Assembly (NCBI RefSeq): GCF_025264665.1 | Contig: NZ_CP073697.1 | Coordinates: 4,011,501-4,075,500, forward strand | Source: Edaphobacter flagellatus | GTDB lineage: Bacteria > Acidobacteriota > Terriglobia > Terriglobales > Acidobacteriaceae | Reading direction: 5' to 3' | Length of the DNA stretch: 64,000 bases | Shown here: positions 28,162-36,352 of the stretch, piece by piece | Layout of the letters: every line of letters begins with the position of its first letter | Numbering within the stretch: the first letter of the stretch is position 1 | Translations under genes and position numbers: made by a program | Notes under the pieces: generated by a model | Told to the model about the DNA's origin: nothing | Seen by the model: only the letters and a program-made list of their open reading frames with translations | Database searches by the model: none

Positions 28162-28970
28162 TGGCCGATCTCTCCAGACTGAGCTTCAACCAGATGACGG
28201 CGGGAAAGGCTTCGCTGGGTGACGTCGTCAAGGCTTGCGTGAAGCACAACGTTGGGTGGATCGGGCCGTGGCGTCATGCCGTCGGCGTGAATCCGCAAGC
28301 CGCAGCACAGTTGATTCGCAGCGCGGGTTTGAAGGTGTCCAGCCTGTGCCGCGGCGGTATGTTTCCTGCTGCTACGGCAGAAGAGCGTCGCCGTCGCATT
28401 GAGGACAATCTTCGCGCTATCGATGAGGCTGCAGCGATCGGCACCGATCTTCTGGTGCTCGTCAACGGCCCTGCTCCAGGACGCGATATCGATGGGGCGC
28501 GTCAGATGGTTGTTGATGGTATTGCCGCCGTTGCAGGCCATGCGGCGCAGAGCGGAGTACGGCTCGGCGTTGAGCCGCTGCATCCCATGTTTGCCGCTGA
28601 CCGTAGTGTGGTCGTGACTATGGGGGAGGCGAATGAGATTGCAGCTCGCTTTCCGGCGGGACAGGTTGGCCTGGTCGTCGATGTCTATCACATCTGGTGG
28701 GACCCGCAGGTGTATGCAGAGATCGCGAAAGCAGGTGACAGGATATTCGCGTTTCATGTGTCGGACTGGATCGTGCCGACTCCCGATTTTTTGATGGGAC
28801 GTGGCATGATGGGTGACGGTGTTATCGAGCTGCAGCGTCTACGGGGCGCCGCCGAGCGCGCAGGGTACAAAGGGCCGATTGAGGTTGAGATTTTCAATGA
28901 GGCGCTCTGGGCTCGGCCGGCGGATGAGATCGTTGGGCTTGTGGCGGAACGCTTTCAGGAGTTTGTCTGA
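28161..28970 (+). CDS. Sugar phosphate isomerase/epimerase, xylose-isomerase-like TIM barrel
   Basis: The 269-residue protein fits the AP-endonuclease-2/xylose isomerase-like fold: KHNVGWIGPWRHAVGVN, DLLVLVNGPAPG, RLGVEPLHPMFAADRS, VGLVVDVYHIWWDPQVYAEI, FHVSDWIVP and GPIEVEIFNEALW. Conserved Glu, Asp, His and Glu in these segments would bind a metal. Its ATG overlaps the TGA of the DUF993 gene. It probably isomerises the keto-sugar made by the dehydrogenase. The precise substrate is not readable. Confidence 0.8.
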   Translation: MADLSRLSFNQMTAGKASLGDVVKACVKHNVGWIGPWRHAVGVNPQAAAQLIRSAGLKVSSLCRGGMFPAATAEERRRRIEDNLRAIDEAAAIGTDLLVLVNGPAPGRDIDGARQMVVDGIAAVAGHAAQSGVRLGVEPLHPMFAADRSVVVTMGEANEIAARFPAGQVGLVVDVYHIWWDPQVYAEIAKAGDRIFAFHVSDWIVPTPDFLMGRGMMGDGVIELQRLRGAAERAGYKGPIEVEIFNEALWARPADEIVGLVAERFQEFV

Positions 28971-29013
28971 AAAGCCGGCCGTACGAATCCCTAGACGTGA
29001 TAGAGATTAGGAC

Positions 29014-30678
29014 ATGAGAGCGCGATGGTCTGAACGGGTGGCAGTTTTGCTTCTTCTGTTGGCTGTAGTTCTGCCGGCAGTGTCGCAGACAAAGCGGACG
29101 GCTTTTCCGGCAGTCGTCATGGCTCCGGTTCAGGCTAGATTTCAGCCTGCTCCTGTCAGGGTCGACAATCGATCCATCATTGAAATCTCCTGGGGCTTTG
29201 GCAGTATCAGCCCTGAGGTTCGCGCCCGGGCGATCTCTGAGCGGCTCGACAAGCTTGCGCGGGATACATCGCAAGCCGTCCATTTCACCATCAATGAGAC
29301 GGACACGAGCACGGACATTATGGAGGACGACCTCGTCATCGCATCGGTCTTCGATGGCGATGCGGCTGCTGCGGGTGTCTCACGGACTGCGCTTGCGAAC
29401 CAGTGGCTGACGGCGCTGAGTGGAGCGGTCAATCAGTATCGCGCCGAGCACAGTCGCGAGCGACTGCTGTTGCGTATTGGACTGACGGTTCTGGTGCTTG
29501 TCGTGACGCTGGCTCTATTGTGGCTGCTGGTGCCGCTTACGCGCTGGCTCGCAGATGTAACGGCGCGTTCGGTCTTCGACCGGCTGGCTCACTCTCGCCG
29601 TCAGAGCTGGTCTTTGATCGATACGAAGGAGCTGAATGGCTTGCTTCGGCTTGTCTTCAGGACAGTGCGCCTGGCGGCTTCGGTCTTCGTTCTCTATCTT
29701 GCGTTCCAGATTTTGTTTTCTCTCTTTCCGCAGACTCGCCCGCTTGGCGAACGGATGCTCGATGGCGTTTTGCGGCCCGCGGAGCAGTTCGGACGGGCGG
29801 CGTGGAACAGTGCTCCTTCGCTGGTCTTCATTCTGATCATCGCGCTGGTCTGTCGTTATGTTCTGCATCTTGTCTCCTTTGCTTTTGCCCGCATTGGCGA
29901 AGGGCAAGTACGCATTGAAGGCTTCAGGCCGCAGTGGGCACCAGTCACGTCCAGGCTGGTGAGTCTTGCGCTGATTCTGCTGGCTGTTCTGATTGCTTAT
30001 CCATATATTCCCGGGTCGGAGTCGGCGGCGTTCAAGGGCTTTTCGCTCTTTCTCGGAGTGCTGGTCTCGCTGGGATCGACGGGCATGGTTGCGAATGTTT
30101 TCAACGGCATTGTGCTGACGTATATGGACTCGTTTCAGACAGGCGATTTTATCCAGATCGGCGAGACGCAGGGATATGTAGAGTCGACTTCTTTGTTTGT
30201 TACGAGGCTGCGTACGCGACAGCAGCGGGTTGTGACGATTCCAAATGCTCAGGTGCTGAGCAGCCAGATTACGAACTTCAGTACGGCGGCGACGAACTCG
30301 CTGACGCTTTCGACGACTGCGGGTATCGGTTATGACACGCCGTGGCGACAGGTGGAGGCGATGTTGCTGGGCGCGGCGCGGAATACGCGGACGGTGCGCC
30401 AGACGCCGCCTCCGTTCGTGCTTGAGGTGTCGTTGAACTCGTTCGATATCACTTATGAGCTGACTGTCTTTCTGACGGGTGAGGTTCCGATTAATGTTGT
30501 GCGGGCTGAGCTCAACCGCAACATTCTGGATGAGTTCAATCAGTACGGTGTGCAGATTATGACGCCGTCGTATGTGGCTGATCCGGCCAAGCCTGCGGTT
30601 GTGGCTCCGGAGAACTGGTTTGCGGAGCCTTCGGAGAAGCCGGCTGCAAGTGAAAAGAAGCCCGATTTGCAGCCGTAA
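29014..30678 (+). CDS. Mechanosensitive ion channel, MscS family, with large N-terminal extension
   Basis: The 554-residue protein has a signal-like N-terminus (VAVLLLLLAVVLPAVSQ), a periplasmic region to about residue 150, several membrane helices, and the MscS core near residues 340-520. The pore helix and following beta domain are seen in LGSTGMVANVFNGIVLTYMDSFQTGDF and VVTIPNAQVLSSQITNFS. MscS itself is about 286 residues, so this is one of the larger family members. It should release solutes on hypo-osmotic shock. The C-terminal tail is Pro/Lys-rich. It stands 43 bases after the isomerase operon and could be read through from it. Confidence 0.85.
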   Translation: MRARWSERVAVLLLLLAVVLPAVSQTKRTAFPAVVMAPVQARFQPAPVRVDNRSIIEISWGFGSISPEVRARAISERLDKLARDTSQAVHFTINETDTSTDIMEDDLVIASVFDGDAAAAGVSRTALANQWLTALSGAVNQYRAEHSRERLLLRIGLTVLVLVVTLALLWLLVPLTRWLADVTARSVFDRLAHSRRQSWSLIDTKELNGLLRLVFRTVRLAASVFVLYLAFQILFSLFPQTRPLGERMLDGVLRPAEQFGRAAWNSAPSLVFILIIALVCRYVLHLVSFAFARIGEGQVRIEGFRPQWAPVTSRLVSLALILLAVLIAYPYIPGSESAAFKGFSLFLGVLVSLGSTGMVANVFNGIVLTYMDSFQTGDFIQIGETQGYVESTSLFVTRLRTRQQRVVTIPNAQVLSSQITNFSTAATNSLTLSTTAGIGYDTPWRQVEAMLLGAARNTRTVRQTPPPFVLEVSLNSFDITYELTVFLTGEVPINVVRAELNRNILDEFNQYGVQIMTPSYVADPAKPAVVAPENWFAEPSEKPAASEKKPDLQP

Positions 30679-30704
30679 TCGATGCAATTTGTGTCGATGC
30701 GTTT

Positions 30705-30716
30705 TACCATAGAGAG
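30705..30716 (+). promoter_or_regulatory. Candidate leaderless promoter -10 box (TACCAT) for the flavoprotein reductase
   Basis: TACCAT lies exactly 6 bases before the ATG at 30717. Only a weak AGAGAG sits between them. The position would place transcription start at or next to the start codon. Confidence 0.3.
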
Positions 30717-31892
30717 ATGAGCGAAGTTCTGGAGCAGCAAGCGAACGCAGGGGCGGGGCACGCCCAAAAGTACACGCGGAACAATCCGTACCAGTCGAAT
30801 GTCAATGTCAACTACCTTCTGACGGCTGAGGGTTCGGAGAAGGAGACGCGTCACGTCGAGCTGGCGGTTGAAGCGGGCATGACGTATACGCCGGGCGACG
30901 CGGTTGGCATTATTCCGGAGAACCGTCCTGAGGCGGTCGCGGATGTGCTGAAGGCGCTGAGTTATAAGGGTGACGAGCGCGTTCTGGACCACTACAAGGT
31001 TGAGATCTCGCTGGAAGAGGCGCTGCGCACGCGTCTTGGAATCGGCAAGCTGGCGCGCGGCAGCGTGGGACAGTATGCAAAGCTGGCTCCGAACGTCGAA
31101 GGGCTTCAGGTTCTGACCGGGCCTGACAATCGCGCCCGCGCTGAGGAGTATTGCTGGGGCCGTGAGTTTGTCGATCTGGCTACGGATTTTCCCGGCGTGA
31201 TCACCGATCCGCAGCAGTTGTTCAACGTGCTGCAGCGCCTGACGCCGCGCATGTACTCGATCTCGTCGAGCCAGAAGGTTCATCCTGACAGCGTGCACAC
31301 GACAGTGCGCGTGATTCGTTACGATTCGCACGGACGCGAGCGGCAGGGTGTGGCGAGCGGACATATTGGCGATCGCGCGGGTGAGGGAACGGTGATGCCA
31401 ATCTTCCTGCACTCGAACAACAACTTCCGCTTACCGGAGGACTCGAATGCTCCGGTGATCATGATCGGGCCGGGAACCGGTATCGCGCCGTTCCGCGCGT
31501 TTCTTGAGGAGCGCGAGGCGACGGGCGCGAAGGGCAAGAACTGGCTGTTCTTCGGCGAGCAGCGCGAGAAGATGGACTTTCTGTATAAGGACCAGCTTCT
31601 GGGCATGGTGAACAAGGGCGTACTGACGCATCTGCATACCGCGTTTTCGCGCGACCAGCACAACAAGGTATATGTGCAGGACCGTATTCAGGAGAACGCC
31701 AAAGAGGTGTTCGACTGGCTGGAGCAGGGCGCTTACTTCTATGTTTGCGGCGATGCGACGCGCATGGCAAAGGACGTAGAGAATGCTCTGCTGGATGCGA
31801 TTGCGAAGGGCTCAAACGGCACGCTGGAACATGCTGCCGAGTACCTGGCGACGATGAAGAAGCAGAAGCGCTATCAGCGCGACGTGTATTAG
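30717..31892 (+). CDS. CysJ-like FAD/NADPH flavoprotein reductase without flavodoxin domain
   Basis: The 391-residue protein matches the reductase half of sulfite reductase flavoprotein or P450-reductase-type enzymes. The FAD motif is RMYSISSS, the NADPH motifs are GPGTGIAPFRAFLEE and FFGEQ, then YFYVCGDATRMAKDVE, and the end is KRYQRDVY. The N-terminal FMN/flavodoxin domain of CysJ is absent, so electrons must pass to a separate partner. No CysI or flavodoxin gene is in the window. The N-terminus NPYQSNVNVNYLL resembles the start of the FAD domain. It is followed by repeat copy 2 directly after its stop codon. Confidence 0.82.
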   Translation: MSEVLEQQANAGAGHAQKYTRNNPYQSNVNVNYLLTAEGSEKETRHVELAVEAGMTYTPGDAVGIIPENRPEAVADVLKALSYKGDERVLDHYKVEISLEEALRTRLGIGKLARGSVGQYAKLAPNVEGLQVLTGPDNRARAEEYCWGREFVDLATDFPGVITDPQQLFNVLQRLTPRMYSISSSQKVHPDSVHTTVRVIRYDSHGRERQGVASGHIGDRAGEGTVMPIFLHSNNNFRLPEDSNAPVIMIGPGTGIAPFRAFLEEREATGAKGKNWLFFGEQREKMDFLYKDQLLGMVNKGVLTHLHTAFSRDQHNKVYVQDRIQENAKEVFDWLEQGAYFYVCGDATRMAKDVENALLDAIAKGSNGTLEHAAEYLATMKKQKRYQRDVY

Positions 31893-31899
31893 GCTCTGA

Positions 31900-32160
31900 C
31901 CCCTCCCCCCAGGGGGTGGTTGGGAAAGTTGAATGGTTTCAATGTCTTGCGAGATTTCAACAAGGCAAAATATTGAAATCAGAGGCTTTAAGCCTAAAAA
32001 TATAGATTCCAAACGAGTTAGCCCCGCTATGAAAAGACGGGGCTAACTCGTTTCTTTTGCGATCTGTATTAAGTTTAGCAAATCGGGCTGGGTGAATCGG
32101 CAGATTTTTTGACCTCTATTTCCTTTGGATTGTTGAGGTTGTGATTTAAGGGGGCTTGAC
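31900..32160. repeat. Dispersed intergenic repeat, full copy 2, with 16-bp hairpin
   Basis: This stretch is homologous to 16795-17058 along its whole length. It has the same order of landmarks: CCCCTCCCCCC, AAAATATTGA, a short inverted repeat (31983-31995), CTAAAAATATAGATTC, a hairpin (32011-32026 with 32038-32053, 11-nt loop), GATCTGTATTAAG, GAATCGGCA and GGGGGCTTGAC. The hairpin differs from copy 1 at matching positions on both arms. It begins 8 bases after a stop codon, as in copy 1. No coding frame is present. Confidence 0.85.
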
Positions 32161-32242
32161 TTAAATTCCTGACCCGATCATCCGGTGATGAGTGCGTTAG
32201 GGCTGAAGCCATCCTTTGGCAAGCAAGGCTGGAATGTGAATC

Positions 32243-32272
32243 TTGACAATCGATAGTCGAATGTCTACTATC
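32243..32272 (+). promoter_or_regulatory. padR promoter with overlapping imperfect palindrome (likely PadR operator)
   Basis: A perfect -35 TTGACA (32243-32248), a 17-base spacer and -10 TACTAT (32266-32271) precede the padR gene. A 21-base imperfect palindrome (32252-32272, GATAGT at one end and ACTATC at the other) covers the spacer and -10 box. Part of it recurs as a direct repeat 29 bases downstream over the start codon. This arrangement suits autorepression by PadR. Confidence 0.65.
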
Positions 32273-32291
32273 GCCCTCTATCGAGGGTCGG

Positions 32292-32657
32292 ATGTCTACC
32301 ATGGATAAGAATATGCAGCAGCGTGCGAACGTACTCCAGGGAACTCTGGACATGCTCATTCTGCGAACACTTGTTTACGGCCCAGCTCATGGTCGTGAGA
32401 TTGGCAAGCATATTCAGCGGACCACCAACGACTTCCTTCAAATGCAGCATGGCTCTCTCTATCCTGCGCTGCACCGTCTGGAAGCAAAGGGATGGGTTGT
32501 TTCCAAATGGGAGACGGCGCCTGATCGCAATCGGGAATTCAAGTATTACCGGCTTACCGAAAAAGGCAGAAAACAGCTTGTAATCGAAGAATCGCAGTGG
32601 AAGCAGATGGCCGAAGCTGTGGCGCGCGTCATGTGGCCCGCCGGTGAGGAGAGCTGA
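32292..32657 (+). CDS. PadR-family transcriptional regulator (acidobacterial type)
   Basis: The 121-residue protein is a small winged-helix PadR regulator: LQGTLDMLILRTLVYGPAHGREI, MQHGSLYPALHRLEAKGWV and KYYRLTEKGRKQL. This form, placed directly before a long ADOP permease, is a known acidobacterial arrangement. The ATG at 32292 follows GAGGG. A second in-frame ATG at 32301 has no ribosome site. Its stop codon is 1 base before the permease start, so the two are co-transcribed and likely coupled. Confidence 0.9.
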   Translation: MSTMDKNMQQRANVLQGTLDMLILRTLVYGPAHGREIGKHIQRTTNDFLQMQHGSLYPALHRLEAKGWVVSKWETAPDRNREFKYYRLTEKGRKQLVIEESQWKQMAEAVARVMWPAGEES

Positions 32658-32658
32658 G

Positions 32659-35352
32659 ATGAGATGGTGGGAGATCAGGAAACGGGATGCAGACCTACAG
32701 CGGGAACTAGACTCTGACCTCGAACTGGAAATGGAAGAGCAGCGGGAACGCGGCCTATCACCAGAAGAAGCCCGCCTCGCCGCCCTGCGTGCCTTCGGCA
32801 ATCCGACACTTATTCGCGAGCAAAGTCATCTCGCCTGGGGCCTGGAATGGCTGGAAAGCTTTCTGAAGGATGTCGCCTACGGCATGCGCTCCCTGCTCCG
32901 CAGCCCCGCCCTCACCGCCGTCGCCGTGCTTTCGCTTGGCCTCGGCATCGGCGCCAACACTGCCATCTTCAGCTTTCTTGACGCAATCCTGCTCCGCAAC
33001 CTGCCTGTCCAGCAGCCTTCGCAACTCGTCCTTCTTGGCACGGGCGCCTGGAGCGGAATATCAGATTCCTGGGCGATCACTGAGCTCCATTCCTATCCGT
33101 TCTACCGCGATCTGCAGAAGGACAACACTGTCTTCAGCGACACGGCTGCTGTTTTAAGCATGACGAACCCGGTCTTCGGCACAGTCGACCACCGCGACCA
33201 CACCGAGCCGATGAAGGTTCAGCTCGTCTCGGGCACCTACTTTCCCACGCTCGGGGTCTGCCCGCTGATGGGCCGTCTTTTCACCGATGAAGACGACAAC
33301 ACCGAAGGCAACCATCCCGTCGCCGTCGTCAGCTACGCCTGGTGGGCCGGCAGTCTCTTCCGCGATCCGCAAGTCCTCAACCGCAAACTCAAACTCGGCG
33401 ACACCACCTTCGACATCGTTGGGGTCGCTCCTCAGGAATTCTTCGGGACTACCGTTGGTCAGCAGCCCGATATCTGGGTCCCGATGTCGATGATCGCTTC
33501 AGTCCCACCAAACTGGGGCAGCTATACCGACAAGCGCAGCGAATCGCTTTACGTCTTTGGCCGACTCAAACCCGGTGTCTCGCTCGATCAGGCAACTTCC
33601 AACATCAATCTCGTCTTCCACCAGATCTGGCTTAGCTATCGCAATGAGCATGTCACCCAGCAAGACCTCGCCGACCTCCAAAAAACTCAAATCCCCCTTA
33701 CGCCCATGGAGAAAGGACTCTCAGGCCTACGTCGCGAGTACTCCCAGCCTCTGAAGGTCCTCATCTCGCTGACCGGAATTGTTCTCCTCATCGCCTGCGC
33801 CAACATCGCAAACCTTCTCCTCGCCCGCTCCACCGTCCGTGTCCGCGAATTCGCCGTCCGTCAGGCTCTTGGCGCAAAACGCTCCCGTCTCATTCGCCAA
33901 CTCCTCACCGAATCCCTTTTGCTCGCCGCTGCAGGTGGCGCACTCGGCATTGTCTTCGCAGGTCTCGCTGATCGCATTCTGCTCCACATGATCTCCGGCG
34001 GTCCCGATACCGTTCCACTCGATGTCTCCATCCATACCAACGTCCTGCTTTTCACGATCGCAGTCAGCGTATTCACCGCCCTTCTCTTCGGAACTCTCCC
34101 AGCTCTTCGCGCTACCAGGCTCGAGCTCACCGAATCTCTCAAAGACGGTCGCAACGCCAACAGTGGCTCTCCAAAAACGCCGCTCGCCAATGGCCTCATC
34201 ATCACGCAGGTCGCCTTCTCGCTCGTCCTTCTGGTTGGCGCGGTTCTCTTCGTCCACAGCCTTATCAATCTCAACGAGGTCGATACCGGCTTCAACCGCG
34301 AAAATACCCTTGTCATCAACCTCGATCCCAGTTCCATCGGGTACAAGGATTTTGAACCCCGGCTCAACACCCTCTATCAGCAGATTGAGCAACGCGTTGC
34401 TGCCATCCACGGCATTACCTCTGCCAGCTTTGCCATGATCACTTTCAATCAGGGCGCCTGGACCAATTCCGTCATCATCCCAGGCATTGATCCGAGCCTT
34501 TCCCACAACATCATCCAGAATGTTGTCGGCAACGATTACTTCAAGGCGATGCAGATCCCACTCATCGCCGGCCGCTCCTTTGGCCCGCAGGACACATCCA
34601 CCTCGCAAAAAGTCACCATCATCAGCGAGAGCTTTGCCAAAAAATTTTTCCCCAACACAAATCCCATCGGCCACCACTTTGCCATTGGCGCTGACCAAGA
34701 TATTTCCCAGTACGACATGGAGATCATCGGCATCGCCAAAGACGTAAAGTCCCAGGGACTCAAAGAAGGCCGTATCGCTAGCGACTACCTGCCTTACGTC
34801 CAGCGTCCGCGATATCTCCACAACCTCGTAGTCCGTTATACCGGCGACTCCACCATGGTCTCGTCGGCTGTCCAGACCGCAATCCGCTCCATAGACCGCA
34901 CCCTCCCCATCACCGGCGTCTCGTCACTCGATGAACAGGTCACCGGTTCCATTACCCAGCAGCGCACCGTTGCTCAGCTCTCCACCTTCTTCGGCCTGCT
35001 CGCCGTCTTCCTCTCCTGCATCGGGATCTACGGTTTGATGTCCTACATGGTCTCCCGCCGCACCAACGAGATTGGCATCCGGATGGCCCTCGGTGCCGAA
35101 CGCTCCAACGTCAGCTGGCTCATCATGCGCGAGATTATGCTGCTTGTCGCCATTGGCGTTGTCATCGGCGTGCCCGTCACTCTCGCTGGCTCCCGCCTCG
35201 TCACCAACATGCTCTTCGGGATTCAAGGCGCAGACACCATCACTCTCATTGCCTCTGTCGCCGCCCTGCTCCTCGTCGGCCTCATCTCCGGCTACCTGCC
35301 TGCCCGCCGTGCCTCGCAAGTCGATCCTATGATCGCCCTACGCTACGAATGA
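32659..35352 (+). CDS. ADOP-type (acidobacterial duplicated orphan permease) FtsX/MacB-like membrane protein
   Basis: The 897-residue protein has a short N-terminal cytoplasmic region (MRWWEIRKRDADLQREL), a first membrane helix (LTAVAVLSLGLGIGANTAIF), a MacB-type periplasmic domain, an FtsX block with RVREFAVRQALGAKRSRLIRQ, then a second copy of both domains ending in NEIGIRMALGAERSNVSWL. No ATPase is encoded beside it, fitting the orphan permease name. The ATG at 32659 follows AGGAGAG. Members are abundant in Acidobacteria and have no settled substrate. Coding-strand composition is clearly C-rich, unlike other plus-strand genes around it. Confidence 0.92.
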   Translation: MRWWEIRKRDADLQRELDSDLELEMEEQRERGLSPEEARLAALRAFGNPTLIREQSHLAWGLEWLESFLKDVAYGMRSLLRSPALTAVAVLSLGLGIGANTAIFSFLDAILLRNLPVQQPSQLVLLGTGAWSGISDSWAITELHSYPFYRDLQKDNTVFSDTAAVLSMTNPVFGTVDHRDHTEPMKVQLVSGTYFPTLGVCPLMGRLFTDEDDNTEGNHPVAVVSYAWWAGSLFRDPQVLNRKLKLGDTTFDIVGVAPQEFFGTTVGQQPDIWVPMSMIASVPPNWGSYTDKRSESLYVFGRLKPGVSLDQATSNINLVFHQIWLSYRNEHVTQQDLADLQKTQIPLTPMEKGLSGLRREYSQPLKVLISLTGIVLLIACANIANLLLARSTVRVREFAVRQALGAKRSRLIRQLLTESLLLAAAGGALGIVFAGLADRILLHMISGGPDTVPLDVSIHTNVLLFTIAVSVFTALLFGTLPALRATRLELTESLKDGRNANSGSPKTPLANGLIITQVAFSLVLLVGAVLFVHSLINLNEVDTGFNRENTLVINLDPSSIGYKDFEPRLNTLYQQIEQRVAAIHGITSASFAMITFNQGAWTNSVIIPGIDPSLSHNIIQNVVGNDYFKAMQIPLIAGRSFGPQDTSTSQKVTIISESFAKKFFPNTNPIGHHFAIGADQDISQYDMEIIGIAKDVKSQGLKEGRIASDYLPYVQRPRYLHNLVVRYTGDSTMVSSAVQTAIRSIDRTLPITGVSSLDEQVTGSITQQRTVAQLSTFFGLLAVFLSCIGIYGLMSYMVSRRTNEIGIRMALGAERSNVSWLIMREIMLLVAIGVVIGVPVTLAGSRLVTNMLFGIQGADTITLIASVAALLLVGLISGYLPARRASQVDPMIALRYE

Positions 35353-35559
35353 TGCACTGGCGTGCGCTGGCCGCTGTCGGTTTCCAGCGTTGTTTTCTAA
35401 ACGGTGGCTCAGTGGAACGGCGCATAGTTACTTGAAGCGGCGCGAATCGCTCGTGTCACCCAAGAATGCTTTTGGATTCACGCAGGATCGCCGAGTATCA
35501 AATCGAGCAGCCTCATCGCACGCTTGTTCCGGTGTAATGAGGCTGCGATCGTTTCGCTC

Positions 35560-36207
35560 TCAGCTTCTCTCCAGAGTAAGGTGAGTCGCATATTCCGAGG
35601 TTTTACGGTCGGTCACCGAAAACCCAAGTTCCCGCAGGTCCAACCCCTGGAACAGTGCTTCACCTCTGCCCAGGAGAACAGGCGCCGACACGAGGTGAAG
35701 CGAGTCAATCAATCCAGCCTGCAGGTACTGTCGCACCGTCGAGACTCCGCCGCCAATCTTGACATCTTTCGTTCCAGCGGCTTTCTTCGCGCGATCCAGA
35801 GCTTCCTCGATTCCGCCGGTTACAAAGTAGAAGGTGGTTCCGCCTTCCATGACGATGGGCTCACGTTCATAGTGAGTCAGAATAAAGGTCGGCGCATGAT
35901 ACGGCGGATTGTCGCCCCACCAGCCCTTCCATGAATCGTCCGGCCAGGGACCACGTACGGGGCCGAACATGTTGCGTCCGAGGATGAACGCACCGAAGTT
36001 TTCCATTGCTCGAGAGCCAAAGACATCATCGATGTCGCCGACCGATCCACCCTCTTTGCCGACCATTGAACAGAAGGTCCGCGTATGGAAGAACCACTGA
36101 AAAATCTCCGGTCCTCGCTTTCCAAGCGGATCGGTCAGGCTCTGTTCAGGCCCTGCGCCGAACCCGTCCAAAGAGACCCCAAATCCAGCGACTCGCACTC
36201 TCGACAT
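35560..36207 (-). CDS. Dihydrofolate-reductase-like protein, RibD C-terminal family
   Basis: The 215-residue protein begins MSRVRVAGFGVSLDGFGAG and contains FGAFILGRNMFGPVRG, PIVMEGGTTFYFVTGG, KIGGGVSTVRQYLQAGLIDSLHL and VLLGRGEALFQGLD, as in YyaP/YwjB-type RibD_C proteins. The start at 36207 has an AAAGGAA Shine-Dalgarno sequence; open frame continues upstream without one. It may reduce a pterin- or flavin-like substrate, but many members are uncharacterised. About 205 bases between the ADOP stop and this gene hold no gene. Confidence 0.85.
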   Translation of the reverse strand: MSRVRVAGFGVSLDGFGAGPEQSLTDPLGKRGPEIFQWFFHTRTFCSMVGKEGGSVGDIDDVFGSRAMENFGAFILGRNMFGPVRGPWPDDSWKGWWGDNPPYHAPTFILTHYEREPIVMEGGTTFYFVTGGIEEALDRAKKAAGTKDVKIGGGVSTVRQYLQAGLIDSLHLVSAPVLLGRGEALFQGLDLRELGFSVTDRKTSEYATHLTLERS

Positions 36208-36352
36208 GTTTATTCCTTTCAAGTTCCTGGTGGCTAGTTTGTCTGGGTAGATGCAAAAGATGGGCAAATGGTGCTCGTCTTCGAATCTTTTATCTCGAGT
36301 TTGTGACGTGTGTCCATCTGCTCATGCCCAGACCGCCAGTCAAAGTGAATCT

